Positions 7,985-16,528 of a stretch of DNA of 36,988 nt are shown piece after piece. Location of the stretch: positions 1-36,988 of the forward strand of contig CAJWWL010000003.1 in assembly GCA_913048125.1 (NCBI GenBank), read 5' to 3'. The notes under the pieces are model-generated. The model made no database searches, was not told where the DNA came from, and saw nothing but the letters and a program-made list of their open reading frames with translations. The DNA is from an uncultured Opitutia bacterium. GTDB taxonomy: Bacteria; Verrucomicrobiota; Verrucomicrobiia; Opitutales; JABJCN01. Position 1 is the stretch's first letter. Every line of letters starts with the position of its first letter. The position numbers were made by a program, and so were the translations under genes.

Positions 7985-9310
7985 TTAAGCAAAGAGCTCC
8001 TTGATCAGACGCCCGTTATCGATGAGCTGTACAGGGCGTCCAGCCGGCGTGTGCAGAATCTGGTTAGGGTCGATGCCCATCTTGGTGTACAGACTGGCTG
8101 CGAAGTCTTCCGGAGAATAGACGTTGTCGTTTGCATAGTATCCTTTGACATCGGTAGCACCAACAATCTGGCCACCAGGAATGCCAGCGCCAGCCATCAG
8201 TACGCTCATGGCAAAAGACCAGTGGTCACGTCCACCTCGGTCATTGATTTTTGGTGTGCGTCCAAATTCACCGAGGCATATCACTAGGGTGTTGTCTAGA
8301 GATCCCCGTTCATGGAGGTCCTCAATTAGGGCACTTAACCCTTGGTCGACTGGTGGGAGTGCTTTATCTTTAAGACTAGGAAATATGTTGGTGTGATGGT
8401 CCCAGCCACCACTGTAAACCGTAACGAAAGGTACTCCAACCTCAGTCATACGTCTTGCTAATAGAAGCCGTTGGCCGAAACCATTGCGACCATAACGTTC
8501 GCGAGTCTTTTCCGGTTCCCGGGAAATATCAAAAGCTTCCTGTGCTGGCTTCGAGTAGACAAGTTCGTAACTTTGGCGATAGAATTCATCGATGCTTACA
8601 GCAGGATCCGCTGCAACCTTGTCCTGAATGCGTTCCAGATTGTCCAGCGTGGCCCGCAGTTCTCGTCGATTTTCTGCTCGTGGGTCTGCGATGACATCAG
8701 GTATGCTGACGTCTCGCACTTTGAAGGAAGAGCTATTCGGATCGTTTGAAAGAACGAAGGGCGCATAGGGGGCTCCAAGAAAGTTTGGCCCGCCGGAACG
8801 AGACATTCGAGGCATCGAGACATAGCCGGGTAAGCCGTTGCGCAAGTTGCGTTCTTTGGAAACAACTGAGCCCAAAGAGGGGTGGAAAGTGACATGTGCG
8901 CCGCATCCCACAGGCACAGGAGTCGGGCGGCCAGTCATGAGGTAGTGATTGCCCGCGCCGTGATTGTTCTGTTTGTGGGCAATAGACCTAACGACAGTGT
9001 ATTTATCCAATGACTTTGCCAACTGGGGAACTAGTTCGCAGAAGTGAACACCCGGCACAGATGTCTTTACCGTACCAAATTCCCCACGAATCCCATCTGG
9101 GGCTTCGGGCTTTGGGTCGAAGGTTTCGTAGTGGCTTGGGCCACCGTCAAGCCACACTAAAATACAACGTGTGTCGTTAGCGGTTTTGCTTGGATTGCCT
9201 GAGGCCTCTGCACGAAGATTCAGCAACTGTGGGAGAGTCAATCCACCGAGGGAGGAGAGGCCCACTTGAAGGAAGTCACGCCTTGTAGTGCCGTTGCAAT
9301 TACTGTGCAT
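7985..9310 (-). CDS. DUF1501 family protein, Tat-exported (first copy)
   Basis: The 441-residue protein starts with a twin-arginine signal (TRRDFLQVGLSSLGG), so it is probably exported folded by Tat. The DUF1501 family is a distant relative of the alkaline phosphatase/sulfatase superfamily. Family landmarks seen here are WLDGGPSHYETFDPKP, HNNHGAGNHYLMTGR-like histidine-rich stretches, the GGWDHH turn near residue 305, and LGEFGRTPKINDRGGRDHW near residue 345. Its biochemical activity is not established. It lies between the fused PSD1 gene (60 bp upstream) and the PPC gene, the usual partners of this family in planctomycetes and verrucomicrobia. A paralog is at 16529-17869. Confidence 0.88.
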   Translation of the reverse strand: MHSNCNGTTRRDFLQVGLSSLGGLTLPQLLNLRAEASGNPSKTANDTRCILVWLDGGPSHYETFDPKPEAPDGIRGEFGTVKTSVPGVHFCELVPQLAKSLDKYTVVRSIAHKQNNHGAGNHYLMTGRPTPVPVGCGAHVTFHPSLGSVVSKERNLRNGLPGYVSMPRMSRSGGPNFLGAPYAPFVLSNDPNSSSFKVRDVSIPDVIADPRAENRRELRATLDNLERIQDKVAADPAVSIDEFYRQSYELVYSKPAQEAFDISREPEKTRERYGRNGFGQRLLLARRMTEVGVPFVTVYSGGWDHHTNIFPSLKDKALPPVDQGLSALIEDLHERGSLDNTLVICLGEFGRTPKINDRGGRDHWSFAMSVLMAGAGIPGGQIVGATDVKGYYANDNVYSPEDFAASLYTKMGIDPNQILHTPAGRPVQLIDNGRLIKELFA

Positions 9311-9370
9311 GGATTTATCTTACTATCCTAAGAATATTCGAAGCGAGACTTTTTACGACATCATTATCCT

Positions 9371-12300
9371 TCAATGATTAAGCATGAACTCGGCGGTATT
9401 TAGGAGCGCCCAAATCAGATCTTCTGTAGCTGTTTGGCGTGTGGCGTCCTTTGAGGCGAAGGATGCAATGGCTGCTTCCTGTTCCTTCTCAGTAGGCAGA
9501 CGAGAGAAGGCTGCGAGATATATCTCCTCAACAATATGTTCGGTTGAAAGGTCGCTCTTGGCTAGTTTTGTCGCCCGACTGGCACCAAGGGCAATACGGT
9601 CTATGAGTTTACTGGAGTTGGCGAGGTGGAGTGCTTGCGTGATGGTTGGAGCGGGGTCGCGCTCACAGGGACACTCCGCGCTAGAGTCGGGCCTTCCAAA
9701 GGTATCGAGGAAAACAGAGGGCATGGTGGTGTTCCAGACGTGCATGGCACGAGAGCGAGCAGGAAGACCTTGGAAGTCGGCAGCAATGTCTGTGACGGAA
9801 GTGACCGCATCGGCCATGACCTCGGCGCGCAGTCTGCGACGTAAGGATCGGCTGAAGTTTCTGTGGTCGCCTGAATTGGTTGCATTGGGTAAGCTTGAGC
9901 TCTGGTATGTCCGGGAATGCAGGATGCGACGCATGAGATGCTTAAGGTCATATCCGTTTTCTACAAAATCTTTGGCAAGCCAGTCCAGAAGGAGAGCGTT
10001 GCTAGGTGGGTTCGATTCCCTAAAGTCGTCTACAGGTTCTACAATTCCAATACCAAAGTAAGCCGCCCAGATACGATTCACTATTGCTTTGGCGAAGTAG
10101 GGGTTGTCTTTTTCTAGCATCCACTCAACGAGTGCGGTTCTAGGGTCTTTGGAGTCTGCTATGGTGAGTGTATGGCCGCCCGGTGGTGTAGGCTTCATTA
10201 CGGCGTCAGTGACTGGGTGTTTGACTGTGCCGCCTGGTTGGAACCACCAGTACTCGGGTTCGCCGGAGATGGGCGCGGATATTCCTTGCCCTTTTCGCTT
10301 CATGGATCCGAAGAATGCTGCAAGTTGATAGTAGTCGTCTTGTCCCCACTTCTCGCTGGGGTGGTGGTGGCATTGAGCACATTCAAGGCGGACACCCAGA
10401 AATATTCGGCTGGCAAATGCCCCTGCTGTGTGGGGTTCACGCTTGTCGCGGAAAAAAGCCACAGGGCCATACTTATGAGAACTTCCTGTTGCAGTGAGTA
10501 GTTCACTGACAAAGGTATCCCAAGGCGTATTTTCACGTAGTTTCCGTCTTACCCAGCGGTCAAGAAGATAGACGGGTTTCACCCCAACGCGCTGAGTGTT
10601 TGGACGAAGTAGGTCGTTGAAGCGTGTCGCCCAGTAGTCGGCCCAGTCGGGATTATTGAGGAGTTTTTCAATGTAGTGCTTACGCTTGTCTACGGAGGTG
10701 TCCTTGAGGAATTTGCGGGCGGTCTCGGGATGGGGGAGTCGACCGATGGTATCCAGGGTGGCGCGGCGTAAGAACTCACTGTCTGAACACTTGTCAGATA
10801 TCAGAAGCCCTAGTTGTTTGTGTCTGTCATAGTTGTGTCGATCGATTGGATTGCTGATGAGCAAGTTCTCGTAGGATGCTGGTGGAAGGTTTGTCTCGCT
10901 GGGAATGGCGACTCTAGCCACTTCTACAGCATCCATGTATCGGACGATAAGTGCGCTTTCGCCTGATTGGTTACCTAGTGTGGCATGGCCGTTTTCATCG
11001 ATTGAAGCGATGCCTAGATCATTGCTCTGGTAGTGGGCAAGGTGCGTCACATCGCGAGTTGACCCGTCGGAATAGTGAGCCTTTGCATTCAGGCTGACCT
11101 TAGCTCCTTTCAAATATGTGCCTTCCTTGGGGGAGACTGATAGACGTTCAAGTTTGGGCTCGTCTTTCTGACCGTAGGGCGTTCCTTGGGCAATCCAGTC
11201 GTGAATAATTTGGTAGAATTCAGAATCCGGCTTGATACGTTGGCCTCCTTCATGACTGATGCTCTCTGTTGCCTTTCGGAGCAGTAGACTCTGCGCTGGT
11301 GCATCGGGCATAGTGCGGCGACCGCGACCTGCAAACGCTAAGGCATGATGGTCAGTCTTGGGATCATAGGAGAAGATAGAAAGCTGAAAGCCATTTTGGC
11401 CTCCGGATTTGGCGTGGCAACTACCGTCGGCACAGCCAGCTCGCGTTAGGATTGGGAGGATGTCATTTCGGAAGCTTAGTGTATTGGCTTTTTTGATCGG
11501 CTCCTTGATTGCATTATCTTTGGGCACTTGTGGCTGCCAGTTTTTTCCAGAGGAGTCTAGGAAGTGAAGCTGACCATCACCATCGGTCATCAAGATGCGT
11601 TTGTATTCAGATGACCAAGCTATGGCGTCATATCCATACTTGCCGACCGAAGACCATGCCCTTTCTTTGGCGCCAGTGGAGGTTTGTTTGCCCTCATGGT
11701 TTACGAGTGAAGTGTAGAGGCGAGGTGTGTTGTCATCTGATATCGTGACGATCCAGTCATCAGTTTGCTCGGGCTTTTCCTTGTTGGGGTCTAGGGTCCA
11801 GACTATTCCAGTAGCATCGGCCTTTGCATTCCGAGCAGAAAAAGTGATGTCTTCATTGAGAGTTTTGGGGTTCCATATCTTCACCGATCGGTCGGCGCTG
11901 GTTGTGGCGATTCGCTGGCTATCTGGACTGAAGGTGGCTGCCAGTACATAGCCAGTATGTCCTTCCAAGTTGCCAACTGGTTGTAGTGTGTCGGCGTTCC
12001 AAAGTCGGGTCAATTTATCGGCGCTTGAGCTTGCGAGGAGTTTTCCGTCAGCACTGGCGGTAAGAGCAAAAATGGAGTCGGTGTGGGCTCTTATGCTTTT
12101 TACATGGGTCCAACCAAGGGGGCGTATAATGTGGAGTTGTCCAAGTTGGGTGGGTAGGCTATCTGCGATGATGAGTCGTTGTCCTTCATTCAAGAAGGTC
12201 AAGGCTGTGATACTACCGGTGAGTTTATCCTCGATTGTAGTTTCGATTTGTCCTGTCTCAATATTCCAAATGTTGACCTTGCGGAAGCTTCCTCCTGCGA

Positions 12301-12862
12301 GAACTTTGCCATCTGGGCTCCATGCCAGTGAATGGATGGGTCCTTGATCGGTGATAAACTGGTGTATCGGGGTGATCCCTTTTTCCTCGATCCTTCGGAT
12401 ATCTACGGTTCTGCCTCTGGATACAGCAAAGGTCTTGCCATCCTGCGCCATGGCAAGGGCGTGGGATGGTTGGTGGAAGGGTGAAGGTTGGTCCCAATCA
12501 ATAGGATTGAGATCGGGCACGGCTTTAAGGATGGCGGCGTCCCATTTGAGTCCTTTAGCTATCCATTGGCTAAGGCTGGATATGTCTGTTTTCGAAAGTT
12601 GCTTCTTGGGAGGCATGTGTGGGTCTGCATCTTTTTGGAGAAGCTTAATGAGGAGACTTTCTTCCGGTTTTTCCAAATTTATGGCTTTGCCGGTTTCGCC
12701 ACCTTTTAGAATTCCTTGGCGCGTGGAGAGTAGAAGTCCCCCCTTACGTTTTTCTTCCGAGTGACAACTTATGCAGTTGTCTCGAATGATAGCGAGGGGT
12801 TCTGCCACCATGGCTTGAGCGAATAGGCTGCCTAGTATCCAGAATTTGCCTAATCGATTCAT
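9371..12862 (-). CDS. PSCyt1-WD40-Big-DUF1549-DUF1553 fusion protein
   Basis: This 1163-residue secreted protein has a signal peptide (about 1-20) and a planctomycete cytochrome domain with CISCH at 30-34. A WD40 propeller spans about 125-440, with repeats such as HTDSIFALTASADGKLLASS. A second cytochrome-like segment carries a CX4CH motif (Cys477, Cys482, His483). A Big_2-like Ig domain spans about 575-665. DUF1549 follows, then a CAQCHHHP motif starting at Cys828, then DUF1553 to the C-terminus with a C-P-C-E motif. Up to three heme sites are possible. The family role is unknown but is usually linked to outer-surface electron transfer and polymer use. In the plus-strand set the WD40 part is a separate gene. 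The start lies 43 bp after the dehydrogenase stop. Confidence 0.88.
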   Translation of the reverse strand: MNRLGKFWILGSLFAQAMVAEPLAIIRDNCISCHSEEKRKGGLLLSTRQGILKGGETGKAINLEKPEESLLIKLLQKDADPHMPPKKQLSKTDISSLSQWIAKGLKWDAAILKAVPDLNPIDWDQPSPFHQPSHALAMAQDGKTFAVSRGRTVDIRRIEEKGITPIHQFITDQGPIHSLAWSPDGKVLAGGSFRKVNIWNIETGQIETTIEDKLTGSITALTFLNEGQRLIIADSLPTQLGQLHIIRPLGWTHVKSIRAHTDSIFALTASADGKLLASSSADKLTRLWNADTLQPVGNLEGHTGYVLAATFSPDSQRIATTSADRSVKIWNPKTLNEDITFSARNAKADATGIVWTLDPNKEKPEQTDDWIVTISDDNTPRLYTSLVNHEGKQTSTGAKERAWSSVGKYGYDAIAWSSEYKRILMTDGDGQLHFLDSSGKNWQPQVPKDNAIKEPIKKANTLSFRNDILPILTRAGCADGSCHAKSGGQNGFQLSIFSYDPKTDHHALAFAGRGRRTMPDAPAQSLLLRKATESISHEGGQRIKPDSEFYQIIHDWIAQGTPYGQKDEPKLERLSVSPKEGTYLKGAKVSLNAKAHYSDGSTRDVTHLAHYQSNDLGIASIDENGHATLGNQSGESALIVRYMDAVEVARVAIPSETNLPPASYENLLISNPIDRHNYDRHKQLGLLISDKCSDSEFLRRATLDTIGRLPHPETARKFLKDTSVDKRKHYIEKLLNNPDWADYWATRFNDLLRPNTQRVGVKPVYLLDRWVRRKLRENTPWDTFVSELLTATGSSHKYGPVAFFRDKREPHTAGAFASRIFLGVRLECAQCHHHPSEKWGQDDYYQLAAFFGSMKRKGQGISAPISGEPEYWWFQPGGTVKHPVTDAVMKPTPPGGHTLTIADSKDPRTALVEWMLEKDNPYFAKAIVNRIWAAYFGIGIVEPVDDFRESNPPSNALLLDWLAKDFVENGYDLKHLMRRILHSRTYQSSSLPNATNSGDHRNFSRSLRRRLRAEVMADAVTSVTDIAADFQGLPARSRAMHVWNTTMPSVFLDTFGRPDSSAECPCERDPAPTITQALHLANSSKLIDRIALGASRATKLAKSDLSTEHIVEEIYLAAFSRLPTEKEQEAAIASFASKDATRQTATEDLIWALLNTAEFMLNH

Positions 12863-12905
12863 ATCAATCTTTAACGTATCGCTTTTAAATAGAGCCCGAA
12901 AAACT

Positions 12906-13889
12906 TTAACGAACCAAGTTGACTACGTTTTGAGGTGTGCCTTTCAGAAAAGCCTTAACATTTGCTACGACGGTATTCATTAAGCGGGTTCGAGCCGCCT
13001 GCGTAGCCCATGCGATGTGGGGAGTGATGATACAATTTGGGATTCCGATCAGTGGATTGTCATTAGTGGCAGGTTCGATACTTAGCACGTCTAATCCCGC
13101 ACCAGCAATTTGACCAGTTTTCAAGGCCTTAGCTAGAGCGCCTTCTTCGATAAGTGGTCCGCGGCTGGTGTTAATCAGGAAGGCAGTTGTTTTCATCATT
13201 GCGAGTGCCTCAGCGTTGATGAATTTCTCATTTTTTGCAGTAAGCGGGCAGTGAAGGCTAACGAAGTCGCTTTCCTCGAGAATTTTATTGATTGAGGCTG
13301 TGGAGATACCCTCTTCCAGTTCGCCACGCCCTTCTAGGGATGGACTGTAGACCAGTAGTTTCATGCCGAAACTTCTAGCGATGCGGCCAACCTGTTTTCC
13401 GATGCTACCGTAGCCAATGATGCCTAGTGTTCGCCCTTCCAGTTCGATCAGCGGGTAGTCCCAGAAGCAAAAGTCTGGGCATTCATTCCATCGCTGGTTA
13501 TCGACGGCTGTTCCGTGATGGGCGACACGTTGGGTGAGGTTTAAAATGTGCGCAAACGTCATCTGTGCGACTGACGCAGAACCGTAGTCCGGCACGTTTG
13601 TGACCGCTATGTTCTTCTCTGATGCCGCCTCGACATTCACGATATTGAAGCCAGTTGCTGTGACGCCAATATATTCAAGGGCATCTAGTTTGGCGATTGA
13701 TTCACGGGAGAGGGGTGCTTTGTTGGTGAGGACAATTTTGGCTCCCTGAGCACGCTCAATTACTTCTTTGGGTGAAGAGCGTTCGTAAACCTCGCAGGTG
13801 CCAAGGGTTTCAAGTTCTCCCCAGTTTAGGTCTCCGGGGTTAAGGGTGTATCCATCGAGGACTACGATTTTTATTTTATCAGTTGGCAT
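12906..13889 (-). CDS. D-2-hydroxyacid dehydrogenase (NAD-dependent)
   Basis: The 327-residue protein fits the D-isomer-specific 2-hydroxyacid dehydrogenase family. The NAD-binding Rossmann motif is GYGSIG at 159-164. The catalytic set is present: Arg243 in NTSRG, Glu272 in SIEP and His291 in TPHIAW. It resembles glycerate or hydroxypyruvate reductases, but the substrate cannot be fixed from sequence. It is cytoplasmic. Its start overlaps the 3' end of the enolase-superfamily gene by 11 bp, so the two are translationally coupled and probably act on one sugar acid or keto acid. The cytochrome/WD40 fusion gene follows after 43 bp. Confidence 0.88.
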   Translation of the reverse strand: MPTDKIKIVVLDGYTLNPGDLNWGELETLGTCEVYERSSPKEVIERAQGAKIVLTNKAPLSRESIAKLDALEYIGVTATGFNIVNVEAASEKNIAVTNVPDYGSASVAQMTFAHILNLTQRVAHHGTAVDNQRWNECPDFCFWDYPLIELEGRTLGIIGYGSIGKQVGRIARSFGMKLLVYSPSLEGRGELEEGISTASINKILEESDFVSLHCPLTAKNEKFINAEALAMMKTTAFLINTSRGPLIEEGALAKALKTGQIAGAGLDVLSIEPATNDNPLIGIPNCIITPHIAWATQAARTRLMNTVVANVKAFLKGTPQNVVNLVR

Positions 13890-15297
13890 TATTTAGCTGA
13901 ATTTCATCGAGAAGAGACCAAGCTGGTTCGAAGTCACCTCCGTAACCTGTCTCAAGAATGCGATCCACATTTATAGCTCCATTTTCGATTCGTAAATGGG
14001 GGCAACCGGTGTCGCTGTTGACATAGAGTTCAGGATAGTTTTCCAAAGCCCAGCGAGATTCTTCTAGTTCTAGGAACTCCAGGCCCTTTACGAAATGATG
14101 GCCGTTTCGTTCCGTATGGCTAATTCCCAATGTTCCGGCAACGCATAGATCCTGATGCAGGGGAAGGACAGGAAGGTTTGTTAGATCTTCACTGGAAAGG
14201 TAGAGAGGGTTCTCTGGCGATTGTGAATTGTGTCTCTGGATAATCTCAAAGTTCTTCAACGTACGGAATGGACCCTTACAGTTCTTGGCGCTGACGCCTC
14301 GATAACCGAGGGTTATGGCTTTCTCAAAAGCGTCGTCGGTGCCGTTGGACTCATCAATAATTACAGGGATTCGCGAATTCATTCGATGAAGTTCTTCGGC
14401 CAGATCTTCTTTCAGAGCGTTGTCACGGTGAAGTGGTTGTTCGATCCAAAGTACTTGTTTGCGTAACGTAGCCAAAGCTTGGTCGCCTTCATATTCATCA
14501 AGAAAGCTAAGGAAATCTACTGGGGTGTGGAAGGCTTCGTTGGCATCGATGGTCACTTGATAGTTTCCGATCCCCAGTTTTTTATTTAAAATTACCGAGA
14601 CTTCTCGAAGGCGTGCCAATACAGCCTCTGTATCGGCAGATATCTTAAGCTTGAACCAACGTATTCCATATTCATCGATGACTTCCTCCAAAGATTGGGG
14701 AAGTCCGTCCTTCAGAGGATCTGACAATTCGCTGTTTTGCAAGGCGTCAACGAGACCTAGTGTGTGGCGTACATTTAAGCTCTTTGGTGGCGTTTCGGGT
14801 AGTAGGGTGGGTAGTTCAGGACCAAGACCGAGAGAGTTTGTGGTGATGGCCCCCCGAATACCTTGGTCGGTTGCTCGGCATACAGCATCTATAACTGCGC
14901 TATCTAGGAGGGCGCATCCGAATCCTGCAGTCAAGTCGTTGAAGCGCTTATTGGTATTGATTCGACGGGTTTCGTTTTCAATTTCTTGGTGTAGGTTCCA
15001 AGCTGGGGCACCATCGTGCGATTGATATAATCTCGCTGCCTGAGCGATTGAATCCTCCAGTGCACGCTGGCGCTCCTCGAAACTCTTTTCTGGGTTTTTC
15101 TCAAACCACATTGGAGAGAAGATAGTGGCACCAATTCCTGGGATAGAGGTACCGTGCTCGTCTTCGACAATCGTTCGAAGCAGAGCGCATTCCAGATATT
15201 CAATCTTGGCATTACCAAAGTGGAAGGGCATCCGTAATGAGGCTGGGCGTGAGTATAGCCGAACCTCCCGAACTTTTACCTTTTTTGGAGCATCCAT
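13879..15297 (-). CDS. Enolase-superfamily enzyme (mandelate racemase/muconate lactonizing type)
   Basis: The 472-residue protein has an enolase-superfamily C-terminal barrel. A KxK motif (Lys216, Lys218) ends strand two. Metal ligands follow in order: Asp251 in IDANEAF, Glu286 in WIEQPL and Asp315 in IIDESNG. A lysine pair in SAKNCKG (Lys338, Lys341) supplies the opposite-face base. Lysines on both faces suggest the muconate-lactonizing/epimerase-like subgroup rather than the His-Asp mandelate racemase type. It is about 100 residues longer than common members. The activity may be dehydration or epimerisation of a sugar acid or related acid. It is first in the minus-strand operon, faces a divergent NAD-binding gene across 99 bp, and is coupled to the dehydrogenase downstream. 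Confidence 0.8.
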   Translation of the reverse strand: MDAPKKVKVREVRLYSRPASLRMPFHFGNAKIEYLECALLRTIVEDEHGTSIPGIGATIFSPMWFEKNPEKSFEERQRALEDSIAQAARLYQSHDGAPAWNLHQEIENETRRINTNKRFNDLTAGFGCALLDSAVIDAVCRATDQGIRGAITTNSLGLGPELPTLLPETPPKSLNVRHTLGLVDALQNSELSDPLKDGLPQSLEEVIDEYGIRWFKLKISADTEAVLARLREVSVILNKKLGIGNYQVTIDANEAFHTPVDFLSFLDEYEGDQALATLRKQVLWIEQPLHRDNALKEDLAEELHRMNSRIPVIIDESNGTDDAFEKAITLGYRGVSAKNCKGPFRTLKNFEIIQRHNSQSPENPLYLSSEDLTNLPVLPLHQDLCVAGTLGISHTERNGHHFVKGLEFLELEESRWALENYPELYVNSDTGCPHLRIENGAINVDRILETGYGGDFEPAWSLLDEIQLNNAN

Positions 15298-15396
15298 AGC
15301 GAAGGATTTCTAGTTTTCTAGTTTTGTTTGTTAGGTCAAACTGAGAGTTGGTCTGCACTTTACAACTCATAGAGGATAACGAGGATACACCAACAG
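15298..15396. promoter_or_regulatory. Divergent promoter region between two operons
   Basis: This 99 bp spacer separates the minus-strand enolase-superfamily gene from the plus-strand SDR-like gene, so it should hold both promoters. On the minus strand a TTGACC (plus coordinates 15334-15339) resembles a -35 box, but no good -10 follows. A perfect 8-base tandem repeat (TCTAGTTT twice) occupies 15309-15324 and could be a regulator site. No Shine-Dalgarno sequence is obvious for either gene. Confidence 0.45.
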
Positions 15397-16434
15397 ATGA
15401 ACATTGAGATTCCTGAATTTAGCGACGTTCTTTCTCTTGAGGCACACTTATCTGAACCAGGGGATGCCTTGGTTTCTGACTTTTCTGAATTGTCTGGAGA
15501 TATCCTCGTTCTTGGAGCGGGAGGGAAGATGGGACCGACTCTAGCCAAGATGGCTAGAAAGGCTATGGATCGAGCGGGTTGCTCTGCAAAAGTAATTGCC
15601 GTCGCTAGGTTTTCAGATTCTGAGGTCAAATTGCGTTTGGAGGCTTCCGGAGTGGAGACTGTTACCTGTGATTTATTGGATACAGACTCGGTGCGCGAGT
15701 TACCAGATGCACCTAATGTGCTTTTTATGGCAGGAATGAAATTCGGTGCTTCCGGCAACCCTGCTTTCACATGGGCCATGAATGCCCTTTGCCCAGCTAT
15801 TGTTGCGGAACGATACTATAATTCCAGAATCGTAGTTTTTTCCTCTGGCAACATTTACCCTTTTGTTAGTGCGGGTACCAAAGGTGCCTCAGAAGATGTA
15901 CCTACAAGTCCTGTAGGAGAGTATGCTCAATCTGTATTAGCTCGGGAACGTATGTTCGAGTACTTTGCATGTGAAATGGGCACACATATTCTTCAGTATC
16001 GCCTCAACTATGCTGTTGAACCTCGTTACGGAATACCCGTTGATCTTGCTTTAAAGATCCTTTCTAACGAACCAATAGATCTTTCTATGGGCTTCGTAAA
16101 TCTTATCTGGCAGAGAGATGCAAATGAGATCGCTCTTCGCTCTCTCAATCGGGCATCGAATCCTCCAGAAATTCTTAACGTTACCGGTCTTGAAATTCTT
16201 TCTGTTCGCGCCCTTGCTGAAAAATTAGGCGAACGGCTGGGACAGGTGCCCATGTTCCTTGGGCATGAAGAGCCTGAAGCCTTGCTGGCAGATGCCTCCA
16301 AGTGTGCACAATACTTTGGTGAACCTCCTACTACCGTTGATGCTATGCTGGACGCTGTAGCTAGGTGGGTTCAACAGGGTGGGTCACTACTAGGTAAACC
16401 TACCAAATTCCAAGTTCGCGATGGCAACTTTTAA
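15397..16434 (+). CDS. NAD-dependent epimerase/dehydratase-like protein lacking the catalytic lysine
   Basis: The 345-residue protein has an extended-SDR fold. The NAD-binding motif GAGGKMG is at 40-46, after ILVL. The SSGNIYP segment at 149-155 holds the serine region. The expected YxxxK reads Y-A-Q-S-V at 176-180, so the lysine is replaced by valine; the DNA (tat gct caa tct gta) confirms this. It is therefore either an atypical reductase or epimerase or a binding protein. No signal peptide is seen. It is divergent from the enolase/dehydrogenase pair and is followed after 94 bp by the second DUF1501 set, so it may act on the same sugar-derived substrate. Confidence 0.78.
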   Translation: MNIEIPEFSDVLSLEAHLSEPGDALVSDFSELSGDILVLGAGGKMGPTLAKMARKAMDRAGCSAKVIAVARFSDSEVKLRLEASGVETVTCDLLDTDSVRELPDAPNVLFMAGMKFGASGNPAFTWAMNALCPAIVAERYYNSRIVVFSSGNIYPFVSAGTKGASEDVPTSPVGEYAQSVLARERMFEYFACEMGTHILQYRLNYAVEPRYGIPVDLALKILSNEPIDLSMGFVNLIWQRDANEIALRSLNRASNPPEILNVTGLEILSVRALAEKLGERLGQVPMFLGHEEPEALLADASKCAQYFGEPPTTVDAMLDAVARWVQQGGSLLGKPTKFQVRDGNF

Positions 16435-16439
16435 AAAAA

Positions 16440-16470
16440 CTGTCAGAAAAAAATAACCTTTACCTATATA
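16440..16470 (+). promoter_or_regulatory. Possible promoter for the second DUF1501 operon
   Basis: An A-rich stretch after the SDR-like gene contains CTGTCA (16440-16445) and TATATA (16465-16470), separated by 19 bp. The TATATA is a plausible -10, but the -35 match and spacing are poor. It lies about 60 bp upstream of the DUF1501 start at 16529. A GC-rich leader (GCACGAGCGCGCGAGG) follows. Confidence 0.25.
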
Positions 16471-16528
16471 TAGTGAACGCATTGCACGAGCGCGCGAGGA
16501 ACTAGCAAATTTTCACAAAAGCAAACAG

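Noticed and set aside
9384-10061. 225-residue plus-strand frame
   Set aside because: It is antisense to DUF1553 of the fusion gene, with no domain and no start signal.
15309-15324. Short CRISPR-like or transposon-end repeat
   Set aside because: It is just an 8-base tandem duplication with no spacer or element around it.
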